Source of the DNA: Glossina fuscipes
Lineage: Eukaryota; Arthropoda; Insecta; Diptera; Glossinidae
Length of the DNA stretch: 64,000 nt
Direction of reading: 5' to 3'
Assembly (NCBI RefSeq): GCF_014805625.2
Contig: NW_023998415.1
Coordinates: 19,771,811 to 19,835,810, forward strand
Positions within the stretch are counted from its first letter, which is position 1; each line of letters begins with the position of its first letter. The position numbers and the translations under genes are program-made. Shown one piece after another: positions 11,291 to 24,887 of this stretch. The notes beneath the pieces are model-generated. The model searched no databases. It had not been told where the DNA came from and saw nothing but the letters and a program-made list of their open reading frames with translations.

Positions 11291-13912
11291 CAACAACAAC
11301 GACAAAATATACGCATATTTTGTTAATCGTATGCGTATGACACATGGCAGCACAATTAAAATATTTCTTATTGTGTAAGTTTGAATAGCAAATAATGACG
11401 GGATGCCCTTAAATCAATTTATGTTAAATGCACAAAATCACACGCGCACGCACACGCATACATTCATATATGGACATACAATTTCGAAAATATAATAAAC
11501 TTAAATGTAGAGAAATACCAGTATTTAGTCAAAAATGTAATTTAGGAATGAAGAGCAGAAGTGCACAAAGTGAACAAAGACATGTATTTATAAAAAAAAA
11601 AACTAATTAATCTGCTACTCAAAGACTTATGAAATTTCATTCCAACGTATTGGGGAATGTATGATGGGCAAGTGGAAAAGCAATTCTTGGTCTTTGGCCG
11701 CTTGCGAGATGACATTGCAAGAGACGATATTAACTTGAACAAAATTATAAAAAAAAGTAAAAATGCTATCTCTATACAAAAATCATATGTATATAAATGT
11801 CATAGTATATACAAGTTTGGTAGTTGTATGCCAATTCAGTAACCCGATGAATTCTCAGTTGGTAAACGCTGGTAAATAACTTATATATAAATATAATTAA
11901 TAAATAACTAATAAATATAATTATCGTGCGAAAATTATAGTTTTTGCAGTTATTGTCCACCATAACCAGGGACGGATCATGTCCGCGAAGTTGATTTGTA
12001 ACATTCAAATTTTGTGGCTTTAAAGCAAAATAGAAGGACATAAGTGGCTAAATTAACGCAGAGTCCTACGCTACTCGAACATATGCGTCATTTATCGAAA
12101 ATAGGTTTTGCATGCATTTATAACTTCCCCATGAGAATATTTGTTGATGCGCAATTGTCGTTTGATGAACCCTCACGTGAGCCAAAACGCCAAAATATAT
12201 CGAGAACGAGTTCAGCACTGTATTAGGGGGCTTTGCACTACCATTTATCATAACGAAATTACTTATGCATTGAAATGTGATCGAAAAAGCTTAGTTCAAT
12301 TGTCGAACTAAGATTAGAGAGACTATGAGGCTATCCTAAGAAAACTATTTGTCATATGTTGAAACAAGATTTAGTCCTGAGAAAGATGATCGCAAGTTAA
12401 GTGTCAAGTCACTGGATACTATGACAAAGAAAATTCGATTTCTTGACCTGGCAATCACCGTTTTGCCTATTTAATTATTTCATTTCAACTCAATTCAGTT
12501 AGGGTTATAACTATAATACATGCAGAAGGCTAGCTAATTACGATCTATATTACTTTACTTAGTACAAGGGAAAAATATACTTTTATAAAGGGAAAACGGC
12601 AGAAGTGAAATCACATCGAACATTTATTTGCATCCAAATCCAAAATTAGAGGATCATAAATATCGGGGTGCAAACGAACATTAGGAAGACACAAGCCAGA
12701 AAAATCCTTATAATACTTTATTCAACAATGCATCAATGTTATCTTCGATACATTATTTATTTTTCGAAGTTAAGTTTCGAAAGGAGTCTTCGTGTATGGC
12801 TTGTATTGAATCGGATACGGAGAGAAGATTATAAATGTCGTTGCAGTTGGTATATGCGACTCTCAGAGGCATGCAGCCACGTTGTTCAAATCTGATTGCC
12901 GAAAAATGAAATAAAGTTCAGCATTGAAGGAGGAGATCAGTTTTACATCCTCTGCATACATGAAGATGTTGGCAACTCAATCGCGGCGATCGGACCCAAA
13001 TGGCTATCTTAATTACCGCCGGACATCACTGAAATCTCATCAGGCTGAAAATCATTTTCGAAGATTTGTTATAGATGTATGAAGAAAATCCTATCCATGT
13101 AATTTAGTTATGTGGAAAATGAGTTAACTAAAATCAACGATCAGTGTTCTTATATTTATTTCTATTAAAGACCTTGCTAAAATCCATGTAAGTAACATAC
13201 GTCCGCGTACCGCGAGATGGCTAGTAAGCTCCGATAAGTGCGTGTTGGTTGATCTATCAAGCGTGCGATCCCAAAAAATGCTCCAGGGAAAAAATTTGGA
13301 TCAAATTCTGAAGTTGCCTCGCAAATGTGCGCACATTTTGAGGATTTTGAGAAATGTCCTGAAATATTGTAAGGAGACCACGTCGCGGAATAAACTCGAA
13401 TTTTTCCGCATAAAAAAAAAAAAGTATAGTTCGCCTTAATTAGACAGGAAACTTTATCCAAATTATATTCAATTTCAAACTTTATCCTTTTGCTTTGATT
13501 TGTGTCCCAAAAGTTTTGACGATACGCACACCAATGAAAAATATGCGGGCATTACTACGAATCTATTGGGTCGCGGCAATACCAAAATTTATTGATGCGA
13601 TGTAACGTTTCGATACTTTAAGGTGTGACATTTTTTACGGTCTGGTGTATATTGACAACTGACCAGGTTTTCTCTTTGGTTTCATTGAGTTGAAAATGTC
13701 GACAAAAAGGCAAAAAAAAAAAAAAAACGAAGTAAGTAGACAGCGCACAGTTATTTTCAAAAAAAAGATATAATAAATAAAATTTGAGACAATTTTAGAC
13801 GCCGGAAGCAACAATTCATCCAATCAAAACTGAAACTGCGATTATATTTGGATCGTTACTGGAAATACGTTCTTTCGAAGCTCCGTCTCCTTTTCTTAAC
13901 TTCTGAATATTT

Positions 13913-14003
13913 TTAACATGTTAAGGACGGCGTGTATTACTGGTGGCTCCCAAGCGAATGCTTATGCGAAATGGGAAAAACTGAGCCGTCCTTAACGTGT
14001 TAA
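13913..14003. mobile_element. piggyBac-type MITE with TTAA target duplication
   Basis: An 83-bp element (13917-13999) bounded by 15-bp terminal inverted repeats. The left end is CATGTTAAGGACGGC (13917-13931). The right end is GCCGTCCTTAACGTG (13985-13999), whose reverse complement differs at one base. It is flanked on both sides by TTAA (13913-13916 and 14000-14003), the target duplication of piggyBac transposases. The 53-bp interior has no coding capacity, so any movement would need a transposase from elsewhere. The near-perfect ends and intact flanks suggest a young or well-preserved copy. Structure is seen directly; the piggyBac assignment is inferred from TTAA. Confidence 0.75.
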
Positions 14004-15221
14004 TTAAATAGCGTAACTCCATTTGATAGAAAATAGCCAGAAGTGAAGACGTCCCTACATATGTTTTTTAATTGGCATGACATACGATGAATATGCGACA
14101 ATAGTCTACTTAGGTGATACAAAATGTTTTTACGCTTGCTAATTAAAAAGAGCTGCTCCGCTCAACATAACCTCAACTGCGACTTGCTTACAGCGTGCCA
14201 CTATTAAATCAATCCGTTTGCAATTCATGCTATAAAGAAAGTTAAAGCCATCTTGGAATGCTATAGAACAATGTACATCAGTATCAGTATCATATCTTTT
14301 CGGTACGGATTCGTTATTGAACTAAACTAATAATGTCAAGCATCGTTTCATAGCTTGTTCGGCTACTGTCGAGGCTTGGAAATATGTGCTCAGTTTTCAT
14401 TTGACTTAGCTAAGTGTAATACACTTTGTAATAGTCGTTATCCTAAATTCTGTTACAGTTAATATAATAACGACCGTGAAAATAATGATTCTAAAATCCT
14501 AAGCCAACCTATGCGTATAAATAATCGAATGCAATAGCCTTCGTATGTTCGTCTTAATCGTTTAGAGTTAATACTTAAATTTGTAGCAAAATTTTACTTA
14601 TTTTCTAATACTGTTTCCTTTGCATCATCTTTCTCTTTCTACTCTCTACTTCTGTATTATCCCCTCTGCCCGTTATAAGTAATTTCCAGTTTCTTTCACT
14701 AGTTGCCAATTTGTATTGTATTGGCAACAGGAAGTGCTACAGTTTTGCCCTAATTACGTTTACTTTGCTTTTTTGTTTTTCCTCTTCATCGACGAGCATA
14801 CAATATCTGTACATGTACATGTACACATATATAAATGAGTAAATAGCGAGATTTCTTTACTACTAACCAAGTCGATGCGAATTGTCGTTGAGTTTGTTTG
14901 TCGGTTGATTTTCTTTTAATTTTTTTTTTTTTTTTTTAATGTGAATACTTATACACTTATACACTTTTATCCATCTATTACAACCGTTCAGCCATGCTGA
15001 CTGTTATTACTTCACTTTTTCATGGCTGTGTAAGCATACGCCAACTGGCAAACAAATCACGGTGTCCGCATACGACAACACCCACTCACATTCATTTACT
15101 TTGCACAAAAAACAAACTACCATATCTACATTAATGGCACCTCTTTATGTTTGTCTTCCTTACTCGCGGCCTGGCCTGAGTACAACTGCAGCGTTAAATT
15201 TACCTCTCTCTCCACAGCAGT

Positions 15222-15252
15222 AGTAGCAGCAGCAGCAGCAGCAGCAGCAGCA
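15222..15252 (+). repeat. CAG triplet tract
   Basis: About ten CAG units preceded by TAGTAG. Such tracts often encode polyglutamine in flies, but here no extended open frame with normal protein sequence surrounds it, so I take it as non-coding. Confidence 0.9.
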
Positions 15253-15650
15253 TGAATTGTTGTTTACGTACATATATATATATATATATATATTAATTTT
15301 TTTTTTTTTTTGCTTTGGCTTAGCATTCCTTTTGCTTCTTCTTCCTCTAGTTATTCGTTTTTTACTAAAATCCTGTCAATGTCTGTGACTGAGAGCTGTT
15401 CGTTTCGGTCTCCCTATATAAAAATAATGGCAGTCATAACTCACAGTTACTTATTGCTTATCTCCTGCATGTAACAATGGCACAGCAACAAGAATAGCAA
15501 CAGCAAAAATACAGCAAGTAGGTACAAGTATGTTTTAGATTTGATTCCAACACTACTAAACTGTTGTAATGTCATTTTCGATGTGCATGAGAATCTGTGG
15601 TCCTAGAATATCGTGCCTTACGAATTACTTAAGAAGGTGGAAGGCAGAAG

Positions 15651-15677
<27 letters not shown>
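15651..15677 (+). repeat. GA microsatellite
   Basis: Thirteen GA units within a purine-rich stretch (15640-15735). A possible GAGA-factor site by motif; no promoter motif was recognised beside it. Confidence 0.9.
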
Positions 15678-15681
<4 letters not shown>

Positions 15682-17542
15682 AGAAAGAAAAGGAAATGAA
15701 GAGAGAGGAAAAGTGAAGAAGAAGGAAGCTCGTGAGAGGTTAATGAAATCCTCCTACTAACCTCTGTCTGTTGCTATTTGTGTGCATTCTGTATTTTATT
15801 TATGCAATTGTACGATGCCAGTAGTTCCGCTTCCGTTTGCTTAGTCTTGCTATATTGTTATGTTTCGATGTTTTAGAGTTTAATTGCAATTTCTACTTGT
15901 TGTTACTGCTATTGTTTTCATTGTGACTTGTTTGTGATTGTTGCTTGTGTTGTAATTTAAGTGATTGAAACTAATTTACAAATCTATATCGTTTCATGTT
16001 ACTTCTTATTATAATAGAGGGAGTCTGCATATATGACTGACGGTAAGATTGAGTGCATAGTTCAATTCTGTTGATCCGAATTCAATTGTTTACGATGTAT
16101 ATGCATAAATTAACATACATACATACACAATTCCGTAAATACACATTTACTTATACGCATATATATATATGTATATATATATATATACATATATATACAT
16201 ATACGTATATATACATATACATATACGCATATATATTTATGTATATCTATACATATGTTTGCATGTGTATATTCATGTATGCATTTGTGTCCGCATATAT
16301 TACCTAAATACTTAGAAGAATTAATTGTTTGTATTGTATTTATAAACACTTCACATAAACAAATCTTTTATATATAATAAGCAAACATACGACCATGGAA
16401 GATGTTTCTCACAAAATTTACTCCTTGCCGTACAGTCAACCATAACAACGGATGAAATAAGACAAAAAAGTTAAATTAATTCCATTAATTCTTGTGTAAT
16501 TTCAATTAATTTTGAAAAGTCGTTTTTTTACATCTCCCGATTTAATTTTTTTATTATTTCATAAAATAAAATGATTTTGGATTTGGTCTGAAAAACAGCA
16601 TAAATAAATGAAAAAAAAAAAAAGAAATGTTACGAAAAAGAGGCAAAACTTTTACAATTTAAAGGAAATGCACAAGAAATCCAAGCTAAACCACGGAAAC
16701 CCGCCATAAATGTACGTGCACAAGCACAGCCACTTACACATATACAAATGGATGGAAAAAGAAGAAGGAATATTAATGCAAAAATCTTGTGGTAAACATA
16801 TTACACAACCAACGCTTCTATGGGTGTGTATATGTATATATATATATATGTCTCTGAGTTGTGTATGTATGTTTATTTGGGCTTAAGCATATATTTACTA
16901 CGTTGGCGGAAGTTGAAGCAATACAGTAACAACCACCGCTACAACAACTAACGACAACCAACAAAAAAGGTAACACTATCATCATTATCATCATGACCAT
17001 CATAATAATCATCATTATTATCATCATCATAAGCCACCACAAACAATGGCAGCGTCAGCATTAGCAACAGTACGATGCAACTAAAACTGTGTAAAAGAAA
17101 TGTAAGGGAAAACAGCAACAACATATAAAGAATACACACGTTGAAGGCACAGATAAGTGTCCGTATAGCGATAAAACAATAAAGCTAAAAACTAAGCCAC
17201 AACAATAACAACAGCAGAAACAGAAATAGTTATAACACACAGAACCAGAAAAACATAAAAAGCAGAGCAAAAAGCTAAACAGTAAACCATAAGCCAAACA
17301 AAGATATAGAGATGGTACTGAAACTGAAACTTAAACCGAGTATAACAAAAACAAATGAAGCAGCCGTAGCAGCGCCAACAGCAGCAAGAATACCTACAAC
17401 AACAACAACAACAACAACAACAATAGCAAAAACAAAGCCGCTTCAACTTGTTAAGTGAGCAGAAAACTGCAACAGTAATAACAACAACAACAACATTCAA
17501 AACACGTTAAACTAACGAAAGACAAGCAACAACGTAGAAAAA

Positions 17543-17573
<31 letters not shown>

Positions 17574-17579
17574 CAGACC

Positions 17580-17679
17580 NNNNNNNNNNNNNNNNNNNNN
17601 NNNNNNNNNNNNNNNNNNNNNNNNNNNNNNNNNNNNNNNNNNNNNNNNNNNNNNNNNNNNNNNNNNNNNNNNNNNNNNN
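17580..17679. other. Assembly gap, 100 N
   Basis: Exactly 100 N, a length often used for a gap of unknown size. It directly follows a run of ~29 A (17544-17572), so the break is probably due to the repeat. Confidence 0.95.
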
Positions 17680-19392
17680 CATACATACGAACTGTTAGAA
17701 CAATTTTCCAAACCATCACTTAATGCTTGACTGTAAACTCTTCCTACATTTTGTGGTTATAAGTTTACGTGCTATTTTTATAAACATTTTCAAACAAAAA
17801 AAAAAAAAAAAAAAAAAAAAGGAAAAAAAGCAAATTCATTATTAAAAAATTTTAGTTGAACTTTTCGTTATTTTCTTCTGGGGAGAGAATCATAAAATTT
17901 AAATCAAATTAAACTGATTATTGTATTATACTGAAAACTATTACATAAACCCGCATAACCACACTCACATACATACATATTTACATATTTACATATTTAA
18001 CATCAACACAAAAGCTTATGACTTACATAGGTGTAGCTATAGAGAGAATACTGGCAAAAACATAAACCTTATCTACGTAACAAAAGTTCGTTCGTTCATT
18101 TGCTTGCTGTTTGCTGTTAACACAAATATGTTGAGGCACTCAAAAAATCCAAAATATATAGAGTGCGTTTTTCATTTAAGAGGCTGCTCGTTCATCTGAC
18201 AATTTGTCTGCCACAGTGAGATAGAGTGAGGCGGTGAGAAAGAGTGTAAGAGCGAAAGAGGGAGTAGAACGAATATTCATCGCTTTAGAGATTAGAAAAG
18301 GCTGGCATCTGTGATATCAATTTCGAAAATATGCTATTAAGGGTACATACGGTACAGACGCGTTTACATTGACACTAAGTATGAGTGATATTACCTAAAG
18401 GTCTATGTGAAGCACTCATACGCAATGGGGTATGTCAGTTTTGCGAAATTAAAATTTTTATATGATTATATGATGATTACATGTAAAGTTCGACTTGTTT
18501 GTGCAATAAACTTGTGCACCTCCGGGCCAGACTAATACCGGAGGTCAAGACGGTTTGCTTTCCAGGCTTATTATGCGCTATCAGAATTGTATTAGAATTA
18601 TCAACCTTGGGCGACATCATAAAATTATACGCATTTTACAATCATCATAAATGCCGGAATTAGTTTAGCAATGTCCGTCGGTTTAATTATATGCGTATAA
18701 CGGTTTACATAAAAACTTAATTTGAAATATTTACAATATATGATAGATATGGAATACGGTAGATGTATGAACGAATGGATCATACGAAATTCGGCCCGAA
18801 CCGAAAGAAACCAATCTCTTTCTTCCTTTATTAAAAAATATTTCAAAAACACATATCATAAGAACTTGTAAACTTTTGCCTCGTAGATTTAGATTTGTAG
18901 CACCATCTCATTCAATGAGTTTGTATGTAATTTTTAATACTTATTAACATTATTATCTTCATTATCGTCATTACTACACATGCATATACATAAACTCATA
19001 CTCGTATACATGCCCATATGTATATATATATATATATATAATATAACAACATATATACTCGGCTTTCGGCTTTATTCATATTCTGCTCTGCTCGTCTTGC
19101 CTTCCATAAGCAAGTCAGGCAATATCATGCCTGCTGAGCTTTTAATTCCTATTATTCTTGTTTTTTTTTTTTTTTTATGTTCTTGTTCTTTTTGTTGCTG
19201 CTGTTGTTATCGTTGTTGTTATTGCTAACTGCTTCTTTTTTTTTTTTTTTTTTTGCGGTGAAAGGTTTAATATGCAAATTGTTTTTGTTGCAACGTTAAG
19301 TGGTGATCATAACCATCATTTATGTGAGAGACTTTTCATCCCATTCATTACCCCCCGCAGCTGCACAAAATGTTATGTAAAAAAATCAGGAA

Positions 19393-19394
<2 letters not shown>

Positions 19395-19423
<29 letters not shown>

Positions 19424-19443
19424 TTAATAATAATAATAATAAT

Positions 19444-19472
<29 letters not shown>
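19395..19472. repeat. AAT triplet repeat
   Basis: About 25 AAT units with interruptions (19395-19472), ending in ACAACAACG. A similar repeat occupies the window end (63960-64000). Confidence 0.95.
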
Positions 19473-19474
<2 letters not shown>

Positions 19475-20834
19475 CAACGACAGCAGTACGATTATCACAA
19501 ATGTAATGGTTTTGTTGCTGTGGCGGCTGCATGAAGGGCGCGCGATTAGTGTGCTGTAAACAACTTTGAAGGCAGAAAATAAAAATGAGCTTATTAAAGT
19601 TAAATGAATACTGAACCAGAGATAATCGTAGAGTTGTAAAGTTGTTTTTTTTTTTTTGTTCACAAACACATACAAACATACACACATACTTAGCGTTAAA
19701 CGAAAAACGTAAAGGAAACAACGAAAAACATTAATTTCATAAACGAGCCCCGACAAAAACCGCGAGATACATACACCGTTTGGAGTTCACAGAGAGGACA
19801 CAGAGATTGTTAAGTAAAATTATACGTATATTAGTAACAGAATGGGCGAATGGGACGAAGGATGTATATGATAAGCAGTTTAAAGTAAATTCCCTTTTTG
19901 CTTATAAATACTTGCACACATAACCTGCACTCATTTTAGTTAACAAAAACAAAGACAAAAAATTTGTTTGCTCACAATCAAAAGAGAGAAGCAGCAGTGT
20001 TTTCCTAGGTCAAACCCATCACCTATATGAAAGCATTTGGAACGAGTACCAATTATTTGAAACAATTTTCATAAAATATTAACAATTTTTGAAAAACCAA
20101 CGCATACCAAAGCCAAATTATTTAAAACAAACTACAATATGAAAGGCAAATTGTTCCATATTTAGAATAGTGGGGATGTAAGTTAATTTATGACAGAGAA
20201 ATAAATGCGCACATATATGCACATGTAGTGTATCTATTTAAAACGACACTCATATCGCCACCTTCGTTCACCATACATACGCAAAGACGGGACATTAACT
20301 TTCTTATTCAATTTGTAACAAACAACGAAATTTATTCCTGAAAGGTTATGCAAAAATTAAATTCGAAATTGATACTGCCTTCGGTACCGATTCGCTCATG
20401 CGATTTTTCTTTATTCAATATTTCTTGCTTGTTGATCGGCCTCCGCACACTAAGCCAGAGCCGCAATAACGCGAAAGAACAAGAAAACGCTTAAATTACG
20501 CTCAATATCCTCCTATTATATCCTATATTATTGTAAGACAAATGACAATGACACCTGTGTTCGTTTTGCGGCAAATGAGAAAACCCCGGAAATACTAGTT
20601 CATCTAAAGCATGCTCGAATATCTTGAATGCAGATGAAGAAAGAGAACATTTTCACTTATCGACTCAATTGATGATTAATCGAATACGCGATACAAGATT
20701 CAATGCGTGTGTTCGGTTTCGTTGCTTTTGCCTATAAAAAGTCATAATCTATGATACACAGTGCGAGTTAATTGCTAACGCTCCTGTATAAAAATCGATT
20801 TAATTCACTTTACTAACTAACACTCACTCACTCA

Positions 20835-20874
<40 letters not shown>

Positions 20875-23800
20875 ATCGTTTGCATTTTCTGAATTCATCG
20901 AAATTTTTTTGCAATTTATCTTAGTGTATTATGAAGAGATAAATATTTGTTATTAATTTTACATGAATGTGACGTATCAGACAGTAGGGTGTCATTGAGT
21001 ATAGCTACATTATACTTTTTTTGTGCGAATATAATTTAGACGACACTAGCGAAACCTCAAATGTAATCAACCGTTATGTTCAAATGTTGCGAACGTATGT
21101 GTTTAGAATTCAAAACAGTTACACCTAGATTCTAGATAATTATTTAAAAAAAAAAAAAAAAAGACAAAAACAAAAAAATAACAAAAAACCAAAAAACAAA
21201 AAATAATACATAATACATATAAATAATGTATGCATGTAAACATTTATGTATGTTTTGTAATTTATTTTATTGGTTTGCAATTAATTAACGGATCGTAAAA
21301 CAAAAAAGAAATATATATTAAAACATTAAAACAAAAATTAACCACATACCCGTATATGTTACAAACATAAATATGACATTTTGCAATTTACTAGCGACAG
21401 CAACAATTTCAATTAAATAAAATAAATGAATTCTCTTTCAACTTTAAGCTTTTAAATCAAACTAAACATTATAGAGAAGCGTGTTACTGATTGAAATTAT
21501 GTATTATATAATATATATTTTGTGTAACGCTTCTGTGATCACATAAACGTTCAAGACGAAACCTAAGTAAGGAGCTAAAGTAATGATATAAACATAAGTT
21601 CAAATTTATTGACTTTATAGAGCGCAGAGCTCAGTAAGAGCTCTTTACCACTAAGACTACTAAGACCTCTTTAGTTTAAATTAAATTTATATAATACTTT
21701 TCAAATAATGTACAAAATAAACTTAAATGCGTCTCTCGCGAAGTGGTTTTAACGAACGCTTGAAAATAAAATTTTCGCCAGCAGTCGATCTTCGCAAAGG
21801 AGTGCTTTCGCAAAGCCCGTGGCAACCATATTAAAAGATGGCAAACAAATTCAAATTTTTTTTTTTCAAAACCATTTCTACCAAAACTATGAAATTTAGT
21901 ATACAATTATAAACTGACTATAGGAAATTAGACCTCTATGAGACGCTAACGCGACCAAGCTTGAGAATTCCGCCTAGCCAATAACACGTTTAATGGAGAC
22001 GCTAGTCGCCTTTCCCTTTCTTTTCACATCATCCGAGGCATTCGTTATTTTTACTGTGCAGCTTCAGCGATATATATTAACGGATTCGAACTTATTTTAC
22101 TGTTGGTGTTGTTCGCATCACTTTTGTTGCTTTGTTGAACGCATTAGCAATTGCGTTACTGGCCGCTTCAGTCGTTGATTGCTCTCTAGTTTTGCTTGTT
22201 GCAGACGTTGTTTTCAATATATTGTTACTGGGTTTATTGTTATTATTATTATTATTACAATTTATCTAGACCAAGGAAATAAATTTTAGGACTAAAAGCA
22301 GGATAACGATACTGGGTTTATTATTACTGTTGCTGATATAATTATTGGTATTGTTGCTCTTACTATATTTGTTGTCGTCTGATTGCTTAATTATTTTGAT
22401 GTTTGTTTGTGTGCCTGTGTTTGTGTTTGTGTTTGTGCACGAGTTAACATATTTGTGTGTTTATGTTGTTGTTTTCGTTACCGTTGTCGCTATTATGTTG
22501 TTAACATGAGTGTGATTGCAGATGTTTATCTCTTTCAGCGCTACCTTCCCAACAGAATCGACGACCTGTGCTAATTGCTCAGTATAGCCTATTATGGAAT
22601 ACGGTCTTAACTACGCAACGCATTTGGTTTACCTTTGTCAGCACTGAGAACGGGCTACGTTTAGTTTAAGCTGCAAAAATCTTTCTATTTACATGGCGCA
22701 TATATATATTCCATTTTGCGGGGTGGACAGTTCCACCACAAACAGAACCTTCAAAATCGAAAATTATCATTTTTGTATAAAATAAGAGCAGAGAGATTTA
22801 ATAATCTGAATGGAGTCTCAGGTTAATAGGACAAGCTTTAATCCCGCCCAGACTCAAAGGTGTCTCCTAGCGCACAGCAGGAGTGATAAACAAACGCTCT
22901 TTTTCTGGGCATGAGAATACAACAACAATACATACGCCTTGGATAGAACATTCGAATATTCGAAGTGTCGAGAAGTGCAGGCAAAAAATATTTCAATGCA
23001 GCCGATATTCGTATAGTTTACGCCACCTACAATCGGTCAAAGCTAAAGTATACGTCACTTGTGTGGCCGGCATCGTGCAAGCTATACTTCGGCGATTTGA
23101 TTACATGGCTTGCAACGCAGAAATGAAAAATGTAGAAAAATTAATTAAATGAAAAATATTTTAACCTATACACCTGCAATGCGTTCTGGCAAGCTTTAGT
23201 CGGTCAATAGTAAAGTATATATGTTTTTTTATCGTGTCCATATATTCATATGGTTTACGAACGCGTTCGAATAATGAATATCATGCAATGCGTGCTGATC
23301 TTTTGAGCACTAGATTATTTTTAGTCTGTCAGATAAGTTTTTATTTCATCTCAAATCAACAGAACAGAGAAAAGTAAAGCAAAAAGAAAAATACGAAAGC
23401 ATTTTCTTTAGGGCGCATTATTATTAAACATAAATAAGTTTCTAAAAGTTTATATTGGATTGGAATCCCAACATCCTTCGCCTCCGTCGCTTGCTCGTTT
23501 ATATTTCCCGTTCTTGTTACTAACTTTACGCTTAATTAATTTAAAATTGAATGCTCATCAATTTCAGCAGCTACAAATGCAAGAATTTTATACGCTTTCT
23601 AACTAAATATACATTTAAAAAAAAAAAAAAAAAAAAAACAAATAAATTTAAAAAAAAATAATGGAAAAATGCAAACTTTTCTACTCATTAAATAATTAAT
23701 TTACACTTTGCATTCTGTGTTTATTTGTCTGTGCGTGTGTGTGTTTGTGAATATATGTGCAAGCTTAAATTCACTTTCATACTCTGTCGCCTCATACTAT

Positions 23801-24851
23801 GGTTCTTTGCTCGTTTCTCCCTTTCTCCGAATCGATAACAACACAAGCTTAAAAAAAAAAAAATTCCACAGCAGCAACAATAACAATATATAAAATTATA
23901 AGAAGAATAAAAAGCAACAGCAACAGCAACAACAAAAACAACAATGCCAACTAAGTACGAACAAAAGTTTAAAGTGCAATTTCAATGTAATTACATCCAT
24001 ACGTACGTACATTGTTTATGTGTAACTGTGTGCAGGTGCGTGCATATATATATGCTTGGGTGTGCATATTTGCTTATTGCAAGGAGAAAAAATAAAATGT
24101 AGTGAAAAATAAAAAGCTGGCGAGTAAACGTGAAAACTTTTGCATGTGTTGAACGTGAAGCACGCAAACACACACACAAACCCGGGCAATTGGAATGCAA
24201 ACTAAAAAGTCCACATGTAACGATCTTTTATGTATGCGTTGCTTAGACATATGTGAGCGTTAAATAAAACGATTCAAATAAAATATGTAACACAATTATT
24301 TTCGGTTTTACACGAATACGGAATACCCATCATTATGTGTTCCCTTTTGAATTTGTTGAAACCGAAAATGCCGTACAGATGATGAGTTTATACGTACTAT
24401 GAATAAATTCTTCGTATATTTTTTTAAATCATTATTTAAAAAAATTTCTAGCTTTTTTTTTTTTTGCTTTTGTTTTTAATAATTTTGTTCGCTTGTAAAT
24501 ATAATATTATCCGCAGCATCTCTTCACTTCACACTTGATATGTGCAAATATAGAATAAGTATAAGAAATGTCAATAAAGACGACTTATGATCAAAGAGAC
24601 GGATTTATGAATGGATAAATTGCTGAGCAAATAATTGGGTGGTGACCGGAAAAAATGATGGACAGACAAAGCAGATCACGTGTATTGTTAAAACGATCTA
24701 AGTCATCTCTCCGTTACGATGAATGAATATAAACTTTACAACGTTTCTGATGGGCATTATAAGTCGCAAAAGAGAAACATATCTATCTATGCAAGGGTAT
24801 AAAACAACTCTAAAAAGTTTCGTAGCACCGCATAAAATTTACCAACATCCC

Positions 24852-24887
<36 letters not shown>

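Larger units (their letters stand above)
4471..13912. other. Microsatellite-rich intronic sequence, no gene seen
   Basis: Dominated by TA repeats (4595-4663, 5168-5194, 8270-8301, 8651-8701, 9839-9867, 10064-10101, 10216-10259), a 16-C run (5467-5482), a CT repeat (5529-5576) and ATT/ATC triplet tracts (10752-10806, 11236-11286). Open frames through these tracts are low-complexity and not genes. A small perfect hairpin, CTTAGTTC/GAACTAAG with a 7-nt loop, lies near 12288-12310. The stretch 11840-13860 has a more mixed composition and may contain very old transposon debris, but nothing I can name. Confidence 0.6.

Noticed and set aside
12668..13461. Mixed-composition frames on both strands (75-94 codons)
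   Set aside because: No motif recognised, no splice sites supporting an exon, and frames on opposite strands overlap. May be very old transposon debris but not supportable.
17061..17719. Cys/Tyr/Val-rich minus-strand frames
   Set aside because: Translations of CAA and ATC tracts, poly-A and the 100-N gap.
18205..18270. GAGA-like purine-rich stretch as a second promoter
   Set aside because: No initiator/DPE pair at correct spacing and no leader or donor nearby.
22883..23152. 89-codon plus-strand frame
   Set aside because: No family resemblance or splice context; likely a chance frame, although its composition is less repetitive than most.
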